DNA from: Lachnospiraceae bacterium
Lineage (GTDB): Bacteria > Bacillota > Clostridia > Lachnospirales > Lachnospiraceae
Direction: 5' to 3'
Length of the DNA: 64,000 bases
Assembly: GCA_030526405.1 (NCBI GenBank)
Contig: JAUNCZ010000009.1
Coordinates: forward strand, 1 to 64,000
Part shown: positions 9,082 through 16,168 of the stretch, in pieces
How the letters are laid out: each line of letters opens with the position of its first letter
How positions within the stretch are numbered: position 1 is the stretch's first letter
Made by a program: the position numbers and the translations under genes
Notes under the pieces: model-generated
What the model saw: the letters and a program-made list of their open reading frames with translations, nothing else
Databases searched by the model: none
Told to the model about the DNA's origin: nothing

Positions 9082-10161
9082 ATGAAACAGGTATCTATGG
9101 AACAGAAGATCAGCAATCTGCTGGCCCAGGCAGGCACAGAAGCACTGATCATTACAGACCCCTTTAATATGCGCTACCTTTCCGGCTTTTCAGGAGGAGA
9201 GGGTGCTCTTTTTCTGTCAGAGGGACAGCGGGTGCTGATCACAGATTCCCGCTATACAGAGGCGGCGGGAAAAGAAAGCAGCTTCACCGTGGTGGAGGAG
9301 AACCGAAGCCACAACAGAATGGAGATCTTCCGGGAATGTGTGAAGGAGGCCTGTGCAGCCTCTGTGGCCTACGAGGATCAGTCCCTGCGCTGCTGCGAAT
9401 TTGACAGAATGAGAGCAGCACTTCCGGAAACTCTGGAATGGAAGCCCCTGGGGGATCTGGCAGACAGAACAAGACGGATCAAAACAGAGGAGGAGATCGC
9501 CTGCATTGCAAAGGCAGAGGCCATCGGCGATGCAGCATTTCTGGAGATTCTGAAGATCCTTCAGCCGGGCATGACAGAACTGGAGGCAGCAGCAGAGCTG
9601 GAATACCAGATGAGAAAAGCAGGAGCGGAAGGGTTTTCTTTTGATACCATCATGGCATCCGGAAAGAATTCCTCCATGCCCCACGCAGTGCCCTCCGGGA
9701 AGAAGCTGCAGGAGGGAGATTTTATCACCATGGATTTCGGCTGCACCTACCGGGGCTACTGCTCTGACATGACAAGAACCGTGGTGCTGGGGGAGGCTTC
9801 TCCGAAGCAGAGAGAGATTTACAATGTGGTGCTGAAAGCCCAGGAGGCGGCCCTCTCTGTGATCCGTCCGGGCATGACCGGTGCAGAGGTGGATAAGGTG
9901 GCCAGAGATGTGATCGCCCAGGCAGGCTACGGAGACTGCTTCGGCCACGGGCTGGGACACAGTGTGGGTCTTTTCATCCATGAGGAGCCCCGGCTTTCCC
10001 CCTCCGGGCTGGATGTGCTGGAGCCGGGCATGACAGAGACGGTGGAGCCGGGCATCTATGTGCCGGATTTTGGCGGTGTCCGCATCGAGGATCTGGTGGT
10101 GATCACGGAGGATGGCTGTCGCAATCTTACATCTTCGCCAAAATGCCTGATAGAATTGTAA
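9082..10161 (+). CDS. Xaa-Pro aminopeptidase, M24B family
   Basis: Cytosolic metallopeptidase that removes the N-terminal residue from peptides with proline second. 359 residues. The N-terminal creatinase-like domain (about 1-130) is followed by a pita-bread catalytic domain with the five dinuclear-metal ligands visible: Asp218, Asp229, His293, Glu322 and Glu336, in [27 protein letters not shown] and RIEDL. ATG 9082 follows AAGGAGGATAAAAGG. Prolidase and PepP activities cannot be told apart from sequence alone. Confidence 0.92.
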   Translation: MKQVSMEQKISNLLAQAGTEALIITDPFNMRYLSGFSGGEGALFLSEGQRVLITDSRYTEAAGKESSFTVVEENRSHNRMEIFRECVKEACAASVAYEDQSLRCCEFDRMRAALPETLEWKPLGDLADRTRRIKTEEEIACIAKAEAIGDAAFLEILKILQPGMTELEAAAELEYQMRKAGAEGFSFDTIMASGKNSSMPHAVPSGKKLQEGDFITMDFGCTYRGYCSDMTRTVVLGEASPKQREIYNVVLKAQEAALSVIRPGMTGAEVDKVARDVIAQAGYGDCFGHGLGHSVGLFIHEEPRLSPSGLDVLEPGMTETVEPGIYVPDFGGVRIEDLVVITEDGCRNLTSSPKCLIEL

Positions 10162-10218
10162 AAAAAGGTACTTTACTTAGATAAAACGTTAAAACGTTAA
10201 TTTGGCTAAAAAAACGGG

Positions 10219-10247
10219 TTGACTTTTGTGCTTTTAGCGGGTAGAAT
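10219..10247 (+). promoter_or_regulatory. glyA promoter
   Basis: TTGACT (10219-10224), 17 bases, TAGAAT (10242-10247). Just upstream, two overlapping AACGTT palindromes (AAAACGTTAAAACGTTAA, about 10182-10199) may be an operator. The frame that seems to begin at TTG 10219 is this -35 box, not a start codon. Confidence 0.8.
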
Positions 10248-10302
10248 GACTGTATTGTTCGCGACGCAAGAACAAAAGTATTTCCAGGAGGAACAAATTG
10301 AC

Positions 10303-11556
10303 ATGATGTATTCAATTGACGAGATCAGAGCTGTGGATCCGGAGATCGCAGATCTGGTAGTAAAGGAACTTGAGAGACAGAATTCGCACATTGAGCTGAT
10401 CGCTTCAGAGAACTGGACAAGCAATGCAGTTATGGCTGCCAACGGAAGTCCATTTACCAACAAATATGCGGAAGGGTATCCTGGGAAACGTTTTTACGGC
10501 GGTTGTTCTGTTGTGGACGAGGTTGAGACACTTGCTATTGAGAGAGCGAAGGAAATTTTTGGCTGCACCTATGCCAACGTACAGCCCCATTCAGGAGCAC
10601 AGGCCAATATGGCAGTTTTCTATGCACTGCTGCAGCCAGGTGACACCGTAATGGGTATGAACCTGTCAGAGGGAGGACATCTGTCCCATGGTTCACCAGC
10701 CAACCTGTCCGGCTCTTACTTCAAGGTGGTAAATTACGGTGTCAATGATGCCGGCTTCATTGATTACGATGAGGTAGAGCGCATTGCAAAGGAGAACAAT
10801 CCAAAGCTCATCGTTGCTGGTGCCAGCGCGTATTCCCGTGTAATCGATTTCAAGAGATTCCGTGAGATTGCGGATATGGTGGGAGCATACCTGATGGTGG
10901 ATATTGCTCACATTGCAGGTCTGGTGGCGACAGGACAGCATCCAAGTCCTATCCCATATGCCCATGTAACCACCACAACCACCCATAAAACCTTACGAGG
11001 ACCTCGTGGAGGACTGATCCTCTCCAGCGCAGAGTTTGCAAAAGAGCACAACCTGAACAAGGCAGTGTTCCCGGGAATCCAGGGAGGACCACTGGAGCAT
11101 GTGATCGCTGCAAAGGCTGTTTGCTTTAAAGAGGTATTAAGTCCTGAGTTCCAGGAATATGGACGCAGAGTAAAAGAGAATGCAAAGGCTCTCTGTGACG
11201 GACTTCTCAAGAGAGGAATCCCCATTGTTTCCGGCGGAACAGATAACCATCTGATGCTGGTGGATCTGGCGAAGCTTGGTAAGACAGGTAAAGAGGTGGA
11301 AGCTCTTCTGGACAGCGTACATATTACAGCTAATAAGAATACCATTCCAAAGGATCCGAAGAGTGCATTTGTCACCAGCGGTATCCGTCTTGGAAGCCCT
11401 GCAGCCACAGCCCGCGGCATGCAGCCGGAGGACATGGATCTCATTGCAGAGACCATTGCCAATATCATTAATGATCCGGAGGGATATGCAGATCAGGCAA
11501 GAGCCAATGTGAAGGTTCTGACAGATAAATATCCACTGCCGTTTTTCAGACAGTAA
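10303..11556 (+). CDS. glyA: Serine hydroxymethyltransferase
   Basis: PLP enzyme interconverting serine and glycine while loading tetrahydrofolate with a one-carbon unit. 417 residues from ATG 10303 (a second ATG follows at once), with AGGAGG at 10286-10291. Motifs: IELIASENW near the N terminus, [15 protein letters not shown], and the PLP lysine in [14 protein letters not shown]. Supplies glycine and formyl-folate precursors used by the purine genes that follow. Confidence 0.97.
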   Translation: MMYSIDEIRAVDPEIADLVVKELERQNSHIELIASENWTSNAVMAANGSPFTNKYAEGYPGKRFYGGCSVVDEVETLAIERAKEIFGCTYANVQPHSGAQANMAVFYALLQPGDTVMGMNLSEGGHLSHGSPANLSGSYFKVVNYGVNDAGFIDYDEVERIAKENNPKLIVAGASAYSRVIDFKRFREIADMVGAYLMVDIAHIAGLVATGQHPSPIPYAHVTTTTTHKTLRGPRGGLILSSAEFAKEHNLNKAVFPGIQGGPLEHVIAAKAVCFKEVLSPEFQEYGRRVKENAKALCDGLLKRGIPIVSGGTDNHLMLVDLAKLGKTGKEVEALLDSVHITANKNTIPKDPKSAFVTSGIRLGSPAATARGMQPEDMDLIAETIANIINDPEGYADQARANVKVLTDKYPLPFFRQ

Positions 11557-11568
11557 GTAGAATTTTCA

Positions 11569-11607
11569 GGATTCTCTCCACTAATGGAGAGAATCCTGTT
11601 TCTTTTT
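11569..11607 (+). terminator. glyA terminator
   Basis: Perfect 12-bp stem GGATTCTCTCCA (11569-11580) / TGGAGAGAATCC (11585-11596), 4-base loop, then TGTTTCTTTTT. Confidence 0.93.
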
Positions 11608-11627
11608 GAGGATTTTCAGAATGAAGG

Positions 11628-11656
11628 TTGACTTTTACCTCTTCTGATGCTATGTT
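11628..11656 (+). promoter_or_regulatory. Promoter of the ZTP-riboswitch transcript
   Basis: TTGACT (11628-11633), 17 bases, TATGTT (11651-11656), ending just before the riboswitch. The TTG of the -35 box opens a spurious 79-codon frame across the riboswitch. Confidence 0.8.
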
Positions 11657-11660
11657 AAAA

Positions 11661-11730
11661 GCGGTTATACGACTGACGGAAGTGGAATTGACCACAGGGA
11701 GTATAACTTGTAGAGCCGACCGTCTGGGCA
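11661..11730 (+). promoter_or_regulatory. ZTP (pfl) riboswitch
   Basis: P1 is GTTATAC (11664-11670) / GTATAAC (11701-11707). Inside it are the conserved GACTGACGG, a GTGG/CCAC stem (11682-11685 / 11692-11695) and ACAGGGAGT. The invariant 3' half GCCGACCGTCTGGGCA ends at 11730. These are the pfl hallmarks. ZTP/ZMP accumulates when 10-formyl-folate is short, and the aptamer is an ON switch. The regulated genes act on exactly that step (AICAR to FAICAR to IMP), which supports the call. Confidence 0.92.
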
Positions 11731-11760
11731 GTAGTATGTCTGGAGGCGGCTATTTTTTTT
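11714..11760 (+). terminator. ZTP riboswitch expression-platform terminator
   Basis: AGCCG (11714-11718) and following bases pair with GGCGGCT (ending 11751), then eight T. The 5' arm is the conserved 3' domain of the aptamer, so ligand binding and terminator formation exclude each other. Confidence 0.85.
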
Positions 11761-11847
11761 ACCCTGGCAAAGCTGTAAAGGGAAAAGGAAAAAAATATTA
11801 CTTCAGACTTTCCACAGTAATCGTACAGAAAAGGAGAAGAAAAACAG

Positions 11848-12561
11848 ATGAACATGTTATCACTTGAGCAGGAACTGAAAAATAATTCTTACCCGGGAAG
11901 AGGTATCGTAATCGGACGTTCTGAGGATGGAAAATCCGCAGTAACCGCATACTTCATCATGGGAAGAAGCGTTAACAGCAGAAACCGCGTATTTGTTGAG
12001 GAGGGACAGGGAATCCGTACACAGGCATTTGATCCTTCCAAACTTTCCGATCCAAGCCTGATCATCTACGCTCCGGTACGTGTACTGGGCAACAAGACCA
12101 TCGTAACAAACGGTGATCAGACAGATACAATCTACGAGGGAATGGACAAACAGCTGACCTTCGAGCAGTCCCTTCGCTGCAGAGAGTTTGAGCCGGATGC
12201 TCCAAACTACACACCTCGTATTTCAGGAATCATGCATGTGGAGAACGGAACCTACAACTACGCAATGTCCATCCTGAAAAGCAACAATGGAAATCCAGAG
12301 CAGTGCAACCGCTACACATTCACTTACACAAATGCTGTAGCAGGTGAGGGACACTTCATCCACACCTATATGCACGACGGAAATCCACTGCCATCCTTCG
12401 AGGGAGAGCCAAAACTGGTTTCCATCCCTAACGATATCGACGCTTTCACATCTCTGGTATGGGAGAGCCTGAACGAGGAGAACAAGGTGTCTCTGTTCGT
12501 TCGTTACATTGATATCGAGACAGGAAAATACGATACAAGAATCGTAAACAAAAACAAATAA
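11848..12561 (+). CDS. PurO-like IMP cyclohydrolase
   Basis: 237 residues of the IMP_cyclohyd (PurO-like) family, which closes FAICAR to IMP, the last step of purine synthesis. Landmarks include NNSYPGRGIVIGRSEDGKSAVTAYFIMGRS near the N terminus, and TPRISG and NRYTFTYTNAVAGEGHFIHTYMHDG later on. It replaces the N-terminal half of bifunctional PurH. Start ATG 11848 follows AAAGGAGAAG; ATG 11854 is an alternative. First gene under the ZTP riboswitch. Confidence 0.9.
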   Translation: MNMLSLEQELKNNSYPGRGIVIGRSEDGKSAVTAYFIMGRSVNSRNRVFVEEGQGIRTQAFDPSKLSDPSLIIYAPVRVLGNKTIVTNGDQTDTIYEGMDKQLTFEQSLRCREFEPDAPNYTPRISGIMHVENGTYNYAMSILKSNNGNPEQCNRYTFTYTNAVAGEGHFIHTYMHDGNPLPSFEGEPKLVSIPNDIDAFTSLVWESLNEENKVSLFVRYIDIETGKYDTRIVNKNK

Positions 12562-12592
12562 TAAATCCTTTCAGTGGTAAATAAGAAAAATG

Positions 12593-12638
12593 CACCTGCA
12601 CAGTGGTAAATTGACATCTCTGTGCAGGTGAATAGAAT
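12593..12638 (+). promoter_or_regulatory. purH promoter embedded in an inverted repeat
   Basis: TTGACA (12611-12616), 16 bases, TAGAAT (12633-12638). The -35 box sits in the loop of a perfect 11-bp inverted repeat, CACCTGCACAG (12593-12603) / CTGTGCAGGTG (12620-12630). CAGTGGTAAAT occurs twice as a direct repeat (12572-12582 and 12601-12611). As DNA this looks like an operator; as RNA from the upstream gene it would be a hairpin without a T run. Confidence 0.6.
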
Positions 12639-12662
12639 GACAAATGAGTACAAGGAGCAATC

Positions 12663-13841
12663 ATGAAAGAGCTTGAATTAAAATATGGATGTAACCCAAA
12701 CCAGAAACCTTCCAAGATCTATGTGGCAAACGGAGAGGAGCTTCCGATCACTGTTCTGTCCGGACGTCCTGGATACATCAACTTCCTGGATGCATTTAAC
12801 GGCTGGCAGCTGGTACGTGAGCTGAAGAAAGCAACAGGACTTCCTGCAGCTACTTCCTTCAAACACGTTTCTCCTGCAGGCGCTGCAGTTGGTCTTCCAA
12901 TGAGCGATACTCTGAAGAAAATCTACTGGGTAGACGATATGGGTGAGCTGTCTCCTCTGGCATGTGCTTACGCAAGAGCAAGAGGTGCTGACCGTATGTC
13001 CTCCTTCGGTGATTTCATCGCTCTGTCTGATGTATGTGACGCTGACACAGCTTCCATCATCAAACGTGAGGTATCTGACGGTGTGATCGCACCTGGTTTC
13101 ACAGATGAGGCTATGGAGATTCTGAAACAGAAAAAGAACGGAAACTATGTAGTGATCCAGATCGACGAGAATTATGTTCCAGCACCAATGGAGCACAAAG
13201 AGGTATTCGGTGTTACATTTGAGCAGGGTCGTCAGGAGCTGGTTATCGATGATGCATTCCTTTCCAACGTTGTAACTGAGAACAAAGAGATGCCAGAGGA
13301 GGCACTTCGCGATCTGAAGATCTCTCTGATCACTCTGAAATACACACAGTCCAACTCTGTATGCTTCGTTAAAGACGGACAGGCAATCGGTGTAGGTGCA
13401 GGACAGCAGTCCCGTGTACACTGTACACGTCTGGCTGGATCCAAGGCAGACAACTGGTGGCTGCGTCAGAGCCCACAGGTTATGGGCCTGCAGTTCGTAG
13501 ACAACATCCGTCGCGCAGACCGTGACAATGCCATCGATGTATACATCGGTGAGGAGTACATGGATGTTCTGGCTGATGGTGCATGGGAGAAGATCTTCAA
13601 GGTAAAACCTGCTGTATTCACCCGTGAGGAGAAGAGAGCATGGCTGGACCAGATGGATGGAGTTACTCTGGGATCTGATGCATTCTTCCCATTCTCTGAC
13701 AACATCGAGAGAGCACACAAGAGTGGTGTAAAATACATCGCTGAGCCAGGCGGATCTGTAAGAGATGACGCTGTAATCGACTGCTGTAACAAATATGGAA
13801 TGGCAATGGCATTCACAGGAATCCGTCTGTTCCATCACTAA
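12663..13841 (+). CDS. purH: AICAR transformylase, stand-alone
   Basis: 392 residues matching only the AICAR formyltransferase half of PurH, which transfers a formyl group from 10-formyl-THF to AICAR. The catalytic Lys-His pair is in SFKHVSPAG (Lys67-His68). Also present: GVGAGQQSRVHC, RAWLDQM and SDAFFPFSDNIERA. No MGS-like cyclohydrolase domain is attached; the previous gene supplies that step. ATG 12663 follows AAGGAGCAATC. Codon use is very even, as for a highly expressed gene. Confidence 0.94.
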   Translation: MKELELKYGCNPNQKPSKIYVANGEELPITVLSGRPGYINFLDAFNGWQLVRELKKATGLPAATSFKHVSPAGAAVGLPMSDTLKKIYWVDDMGELSPLACAYARARGADRMSSFGDFIALSDVCDADTASIIKREVSDGVIAPGFTDEAMEILKQKKNGNYVVIQIDENYVPAPMEHKEVFGVTFEQGRQELVIDDAFLSNVVTENKEMPEEALRDLKISLITLKYTQSNSVCFVKDGQAIGVGAGQQSRVHCTRLAGSKADNWWLRQSPQVMGLQFVDNIRRADRDNAIDVYIGEEYMDVLADGAWEKIFKVKPAVFTREEKRAWLDQMDGVTLGSDAFFPFSDNIERAHKSGVKYIAEPGGSVRDDAVIDCCNKYGMAMAFTGIRLFHH

Positions 13842-13877
13842 TCAGTAGGATTGGACCCATATGGGTTTGCTTTATCA

Positions 13878-13908
13878 GGGGTATCGGATTGGTCCGATAC
13901 CCCTTTTT
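13878..13908 (+). terminator. purH terminator
   Basis: Perfect 11-bp stem GGGGTATCGGA (13878-13888) / TCCGATACCCC (13893-13903), loop TTGG, then TTTTT. Confidence 0.95.
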
Positions 13909-13910
13909 CA

Positions 13911-13939
13911 TTGAAAAATGCGGCCATCTCTGCTATACT
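13911..13939 (+). promoter_or_regulatory. Promoter of the small-protein/csoR/mrp group
   Basis: TTGAAA (13911-13916), 17 bases, TATACT (13934-13939). It begins right after the purH terminator. Confidence 0.75.
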
Positions 13940-13973
13940 GAATTGGTATGCAGAATGAGAGGAGGCCTTTATT

Positions 13974-14216
13974 TTGAGAACAATGGAATTCAAAATGGAG
14001 CGGCAGGGACTTCTGGAAATCGGTGAAGAGGTTACTGTAACAGAGAGCGCACTGCCTACTTCTTATTACTATACCATCATACCGGCCATTGCCATGAGCA
14101 AGAACTATCAGGCCTATGAGAGACTGAAATCCACAAAGGGCATTGTCAGAGAGATCAATCAGACGCCCAGAGGGTTTTATACCATCGTGGAATTTGATGA
14201 GGAGGAGCCGGTATAA
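13974..14216 (+). CDS. Hypothetical protein, 80 residues
   Basis: Not recognised. 80 residues, no signal peptide or membrane segment, with a Tyr-rich middle (TSYYYTIIPAIAM) and an acidic C terminus (FDEEEPV). I chose TTG 13974 because GGAGG (13961-13965) lies eight bases before it; the in-frame ATG at 13983 is too far from that site. Own promoter at 13911. It probably forms a short transcript with the next two or three genes. Confidence 0.65.
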   Translation: MRTMEFKMERQGLLEIGEEVTVTESALPTSYYYTIIPAIAMSKNYQAYERLKSTKGIVREINQTPRGFYTIVEFDEEEPV

Positions 14217-14246
14217 GAGACAGCTTGGTTCAGGAGGTGACGCAGG

Positions 14247-14474
14247 ATGAAGAGCTATGAAACTGTGTGGGAGATATTTAATCAGTGTCCCAACAACCAG
14301 ATGAGAGACGTATTTATTGATGAGATCGATACAGAGGATCCAGAGCAGTTTCTGCAGGATAAGTTCCGGGATAAGGAGTTTACCTGTGATAAGACCATTC
14401 TTCCTGACGGAACCATCGTATTTGATATTGTAACCTCCGGGATTCGCCAGAGATATACCTTCACAGAGATCTGA
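14247..14474 (+). CDS. Hypothetical acidic protein, 75 residues
   Basis: Not recognised. 75 residues, soluble, acidic, with aromatic segments (MKSYETVWEIFNQCPNNQMRD, then IRQRYTFTEI at the end). CAGGAGGTGACGCAGG precedes ATG 14247. It lies 30 bases after the 80-residue protein. Both are small, without Cys pairs or obvious DNA-binding motifs. Confidence 0.7.
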   Translation: MKSYETVWEIFNQCPNNQMRDVFIDEIDTEDPEQFLQDKFRDKEFTCDKTILPDGTIVFDIVTSGIRQRYTFTEI

Positions 14475-14521
14475 TTCGGGGTACACGGGAGGAAGTCTCA
14501 TCTGCAAAAGGGAGAGCAGCA

Positions 14522-14569
14522 ATGACGGAGAAACAGAAGCCGTTTCCTGCCAGTTATGGAGCTGTCTGA
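14522..14569 (+). CDS. Possible 15-residue leader peptide before csoR
   Basis: ATG 14522, preceded by GGGAGAGCAGCA, opens MTEKQKPFPASYGAV and stops at TGA 14567-14569. It is in the same frame as the repressor gene starting 12 bases after the stop. The repressor itself lacks a good ribosome binding site, so translation of this peptide could feed or regulate it. It could also be a former N-terminal extension now separated by a stop. Confidence 0.4.
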   Translation: MTEKQKPFPASYGAV

Positions 14570-14581
14570 AAAAGAAAAAGA

Positions 14582-14947
14582 ATGGATAATGGAAAAATGG
14601 AACAGAATACACATGTTCATGTGCTGGAGGACGGTACTGTGGTGGAGCACCCCCATACCCATGATCACAGCCACCACCATCCCCATACCCATCAGAATAC
14701 AAAGGCTGTTCTGAACCGACTGTCCAGGGCCATCGGCCATCTGGAGTCTGTACGGAGAATGGTGGAGGAGGGACGGGACTGTACAGAGGTGCTGACCCAG
14801 CTGTCGGCGGTAACATCTGCCCTGAACAACACAGGAAAAGTAATCCTGCATGATCATATCAACCATTGTATTGTGGATGCGGTGGAGCAAGGGGATCAGC
14901 AGGCGCTGGAAGATCTGAACAAGGCGATCGACCGGTTTATCAAATAA
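14582..14947 (+). CDS. CsoR/FrmR-family metal-sensing repressor with His-rich N terminus
   Basis: 121 residues. The all-helical DUF156 domain spans about 41-121 (NRLSRAIGHLESVRRMVEEG). Cys67, His92 and Cys96 have the 25- and 4-residue spacing of the Cu(I) site of CsoR, so copper is the best guess. The first 40 residues hold eleven histidines (HPHTHDHSHHHPHTH region), unusual for the family and a possible metal reservoir for Ni, Zn or Cu. No RBS is visible close to ATG 14582; ATG 14597 is an alternative. The Mrp gene follows after 78 bases. Confidence 0.85.
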   Translation: MDNGKMEQNTHVHVLEDGTVVEHPHTHDHSHHHPHTHQNTKAVLNRLSRAIGHLESVRRMVEEGRDCTEVLTQLSAVTSALNNTGKVILHDHINHCIVDAVEQGDQQALEDLNKAIDRFIK

Positions 14948-15025
14948 TACTGTATGCGATACTCCTGACTGATTGAAAAGGAGCATTTACCATAGAGAAT
15001 TAAAAAAAAGTGAGGATATGGAAAA

Positions 15026-15850
15026 ATGGCTAAAGAATGTAGCAACACATCCTGCTCAAAAGAGAGCTGTGAAGGATGTAAAAGCAAAGAGAAAGCAAGC
15101 TTTCTTGTGGATCTGAACAAGGATTCTAAAATCAAACACGTAATCGGTATTGTCAGCGGAAAGGGTGGAGTAGGTAAATCCATGGTAACCGCATCTCTGG
15201 CAAATGCCATGGCAGCAGAGGGCTACAAGGTAGGTATCCTTGATGCGGATATCACAGGACCATCCATTCCAAGAATGTACGGTCTTACAAGAGCAGCAAG
15301 CGTAGATGAGGCAGGAATCATTCCTCCTGTATCAGGAAACGGAATCAAGGTAATGTCCATCAACCTGCTTCTTCCTAACGAGGAGGAGCCAGTAATCTGG
15401 AGAGGACCTGTTATTGCCAATATGGTAAAACAGTTCTGGACAGACGTGGTATGGGGCGAGCTGGACTACCTGTTTGTGGATATGCCACCTGGAACAGGCG
15501 ATGTTCCTCTGACTGTATTCCAGTCCCTTCCTGTTGAGGGAATCGTGATCGTATCTTCTCCTCAGGATCTGGTACGCATGATCGTAACAAAGGCTTACAA
15601 TATGGCAGGCATGATGGCAATTCCTGTACTGGGAATCGTGGAGAACTACAGCTACATCGAGTGTCCGGACTGCGGCAAACAGATTTCTGTATTTGGTGAG
15701 AGCCATATCGATGAGATTGCTGAGTCCCTGAATACACAGGTTCTTGGAAAGATGCCAATCCGCCGGGAGTATGCTCTTGCAGCAGATACTGGAACCTTTG
15801 GTGCAATCATCAACAACTATCTGGCTGATGCAGTAACAGCACTGAAATAA
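15026..15850 (+). CDS. Mrp/NBP35-type ATP-binding Fe-S carrier
   Basis: 274 residues. Deviant Walker A GKGGVGKS at 45-52 and DADITGPSIPR are typical of Mrp/Nbp35 P-loop ATPases that carry Fe-S clusters to target proteins. The N terminus has four cysteines (5, 10, 15, 18), as in NBP35 proteins, and the C-terminal CPDC pair (about 213-216) matches the bridging-cluster CxxC. ATG 15026 has AGTGAGGATATGG upstream. It may supply clusters for anaerobic enzymes; pairing with a metal-sensing repressor suggests control by metal stress, an inference. Confidence 0.9.
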   Translation: MAKECSNTSCSKESCEGCKSKEKASFLVDLNKDSKIKHVIGIVSGKGGVGKSMVTASLANAMAAEGYKVGILDADITGPSIPRMYGLTRAASVDEAGIIPPVSGNGIKVMSINLLLPNEEEPVIWRGPVIANMVKQFWTDVVWGELDYLFVDMPPGTGDVPLTVFQSLPVEGIVIVSSPQDLVRMIVTKAYNMAGMMAIPVLGIVENYSYIECPDCGKQISVFGESHIDEIAESLNTQVLGKMPIRREYALAADTGTFGAIINNYLADAVTALK

Positions 15851-15865
15851 GCAGAATGACCTTTG

Positions 15866-15907
15866 GCAGCTTTGTTTCGTAGGATACGGGACAAAGCTGC
15901 TTTCTTT
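15866..15907 (+). terminator. mrp terminator
   Basis: GCAGCTTTGT (15866-15875) / ACAAAGCTGC (15891-15900), then TTTCTTT. Confidence 0.85.
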
Positions 15908-15930
15908 AACAGGAAATTGTGTCAATTTTC

Positions 15931-16138
15931 TATTAAAGATTACAGTGTCAAAAGGTCAGAGCCACCGGTGCTTGCACGTACGGTGGTGATAGACCTTGTG
16001 ACACGCCCCAAAGATGAGGATGTAAGTGGGGCGCAAGCACCACGATATCCGAATCTTGGGGAGGATTGTGGGAGTACGAAGTACGAAACAATCCGTGTAA
16101 TCTGTTTTTGGGGGCTTTTGACACCCGAATCTATTAAA
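15931..16138 (+). mobile_element. 194-bp MITE-like element, copy 1, with 7-bp target duplications
   Basis: The element proper is 15938-16131. It begins GATTACAGTGTCAAAAGG and ends with the inverse of GATTCGGGTGTCAAAAGC, imperfect terminal inverted repeats of about 18 bp. TATTAAA flanks it on both sides (15931-15937 and 16132-16138). A copy identical base for base lies inverted at 47189-47382 with a different flank. There is no transposase, so it needs one in trans. The inside is rich in pairing segments (CGCCCC/GGGGCG, GGTGCTTGC/GCAAGCACC, GGATTGT/ACAATCC), so a transcript would be strongly folded. It sits upstream of the helicase gene. Confidence 0.88.
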
Positions 16139-16168
16139 GAAAGAAAATTGAGAAACAGGTAGGTGAGT

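Noticed and set aside
11628-11867. 79-residue ORF upstream of the PurO-like gene
   Set aside because: Its TTG start is the promoter -35 box and it crosses the ZTP riboswitch and its terminator.
12678-13838. 386-residue antisense ORF opposite purH, and a 443-residue one opposite the iolD-like gene (31354-32685)
   Set aside because: Antisense shadows produced by biased codon use in highly expressed genes; Cys/His/Ser-rich with no recognisable fold.
14567-14569. In-frame TGA before csoR read as selenocysteine
   Set aside because: No plausible downstream insertion hairpin, no redox context, and the repressor is complete without the upstream part.
15863-16162. 99-residue ORF across MITE copy 1, matching a frame on the minus strand at 47088-47420
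   Set aside because: The similarity comes from identical DNA of the element. No RBS, no protein features, and the frame runs into unrelated flanks.
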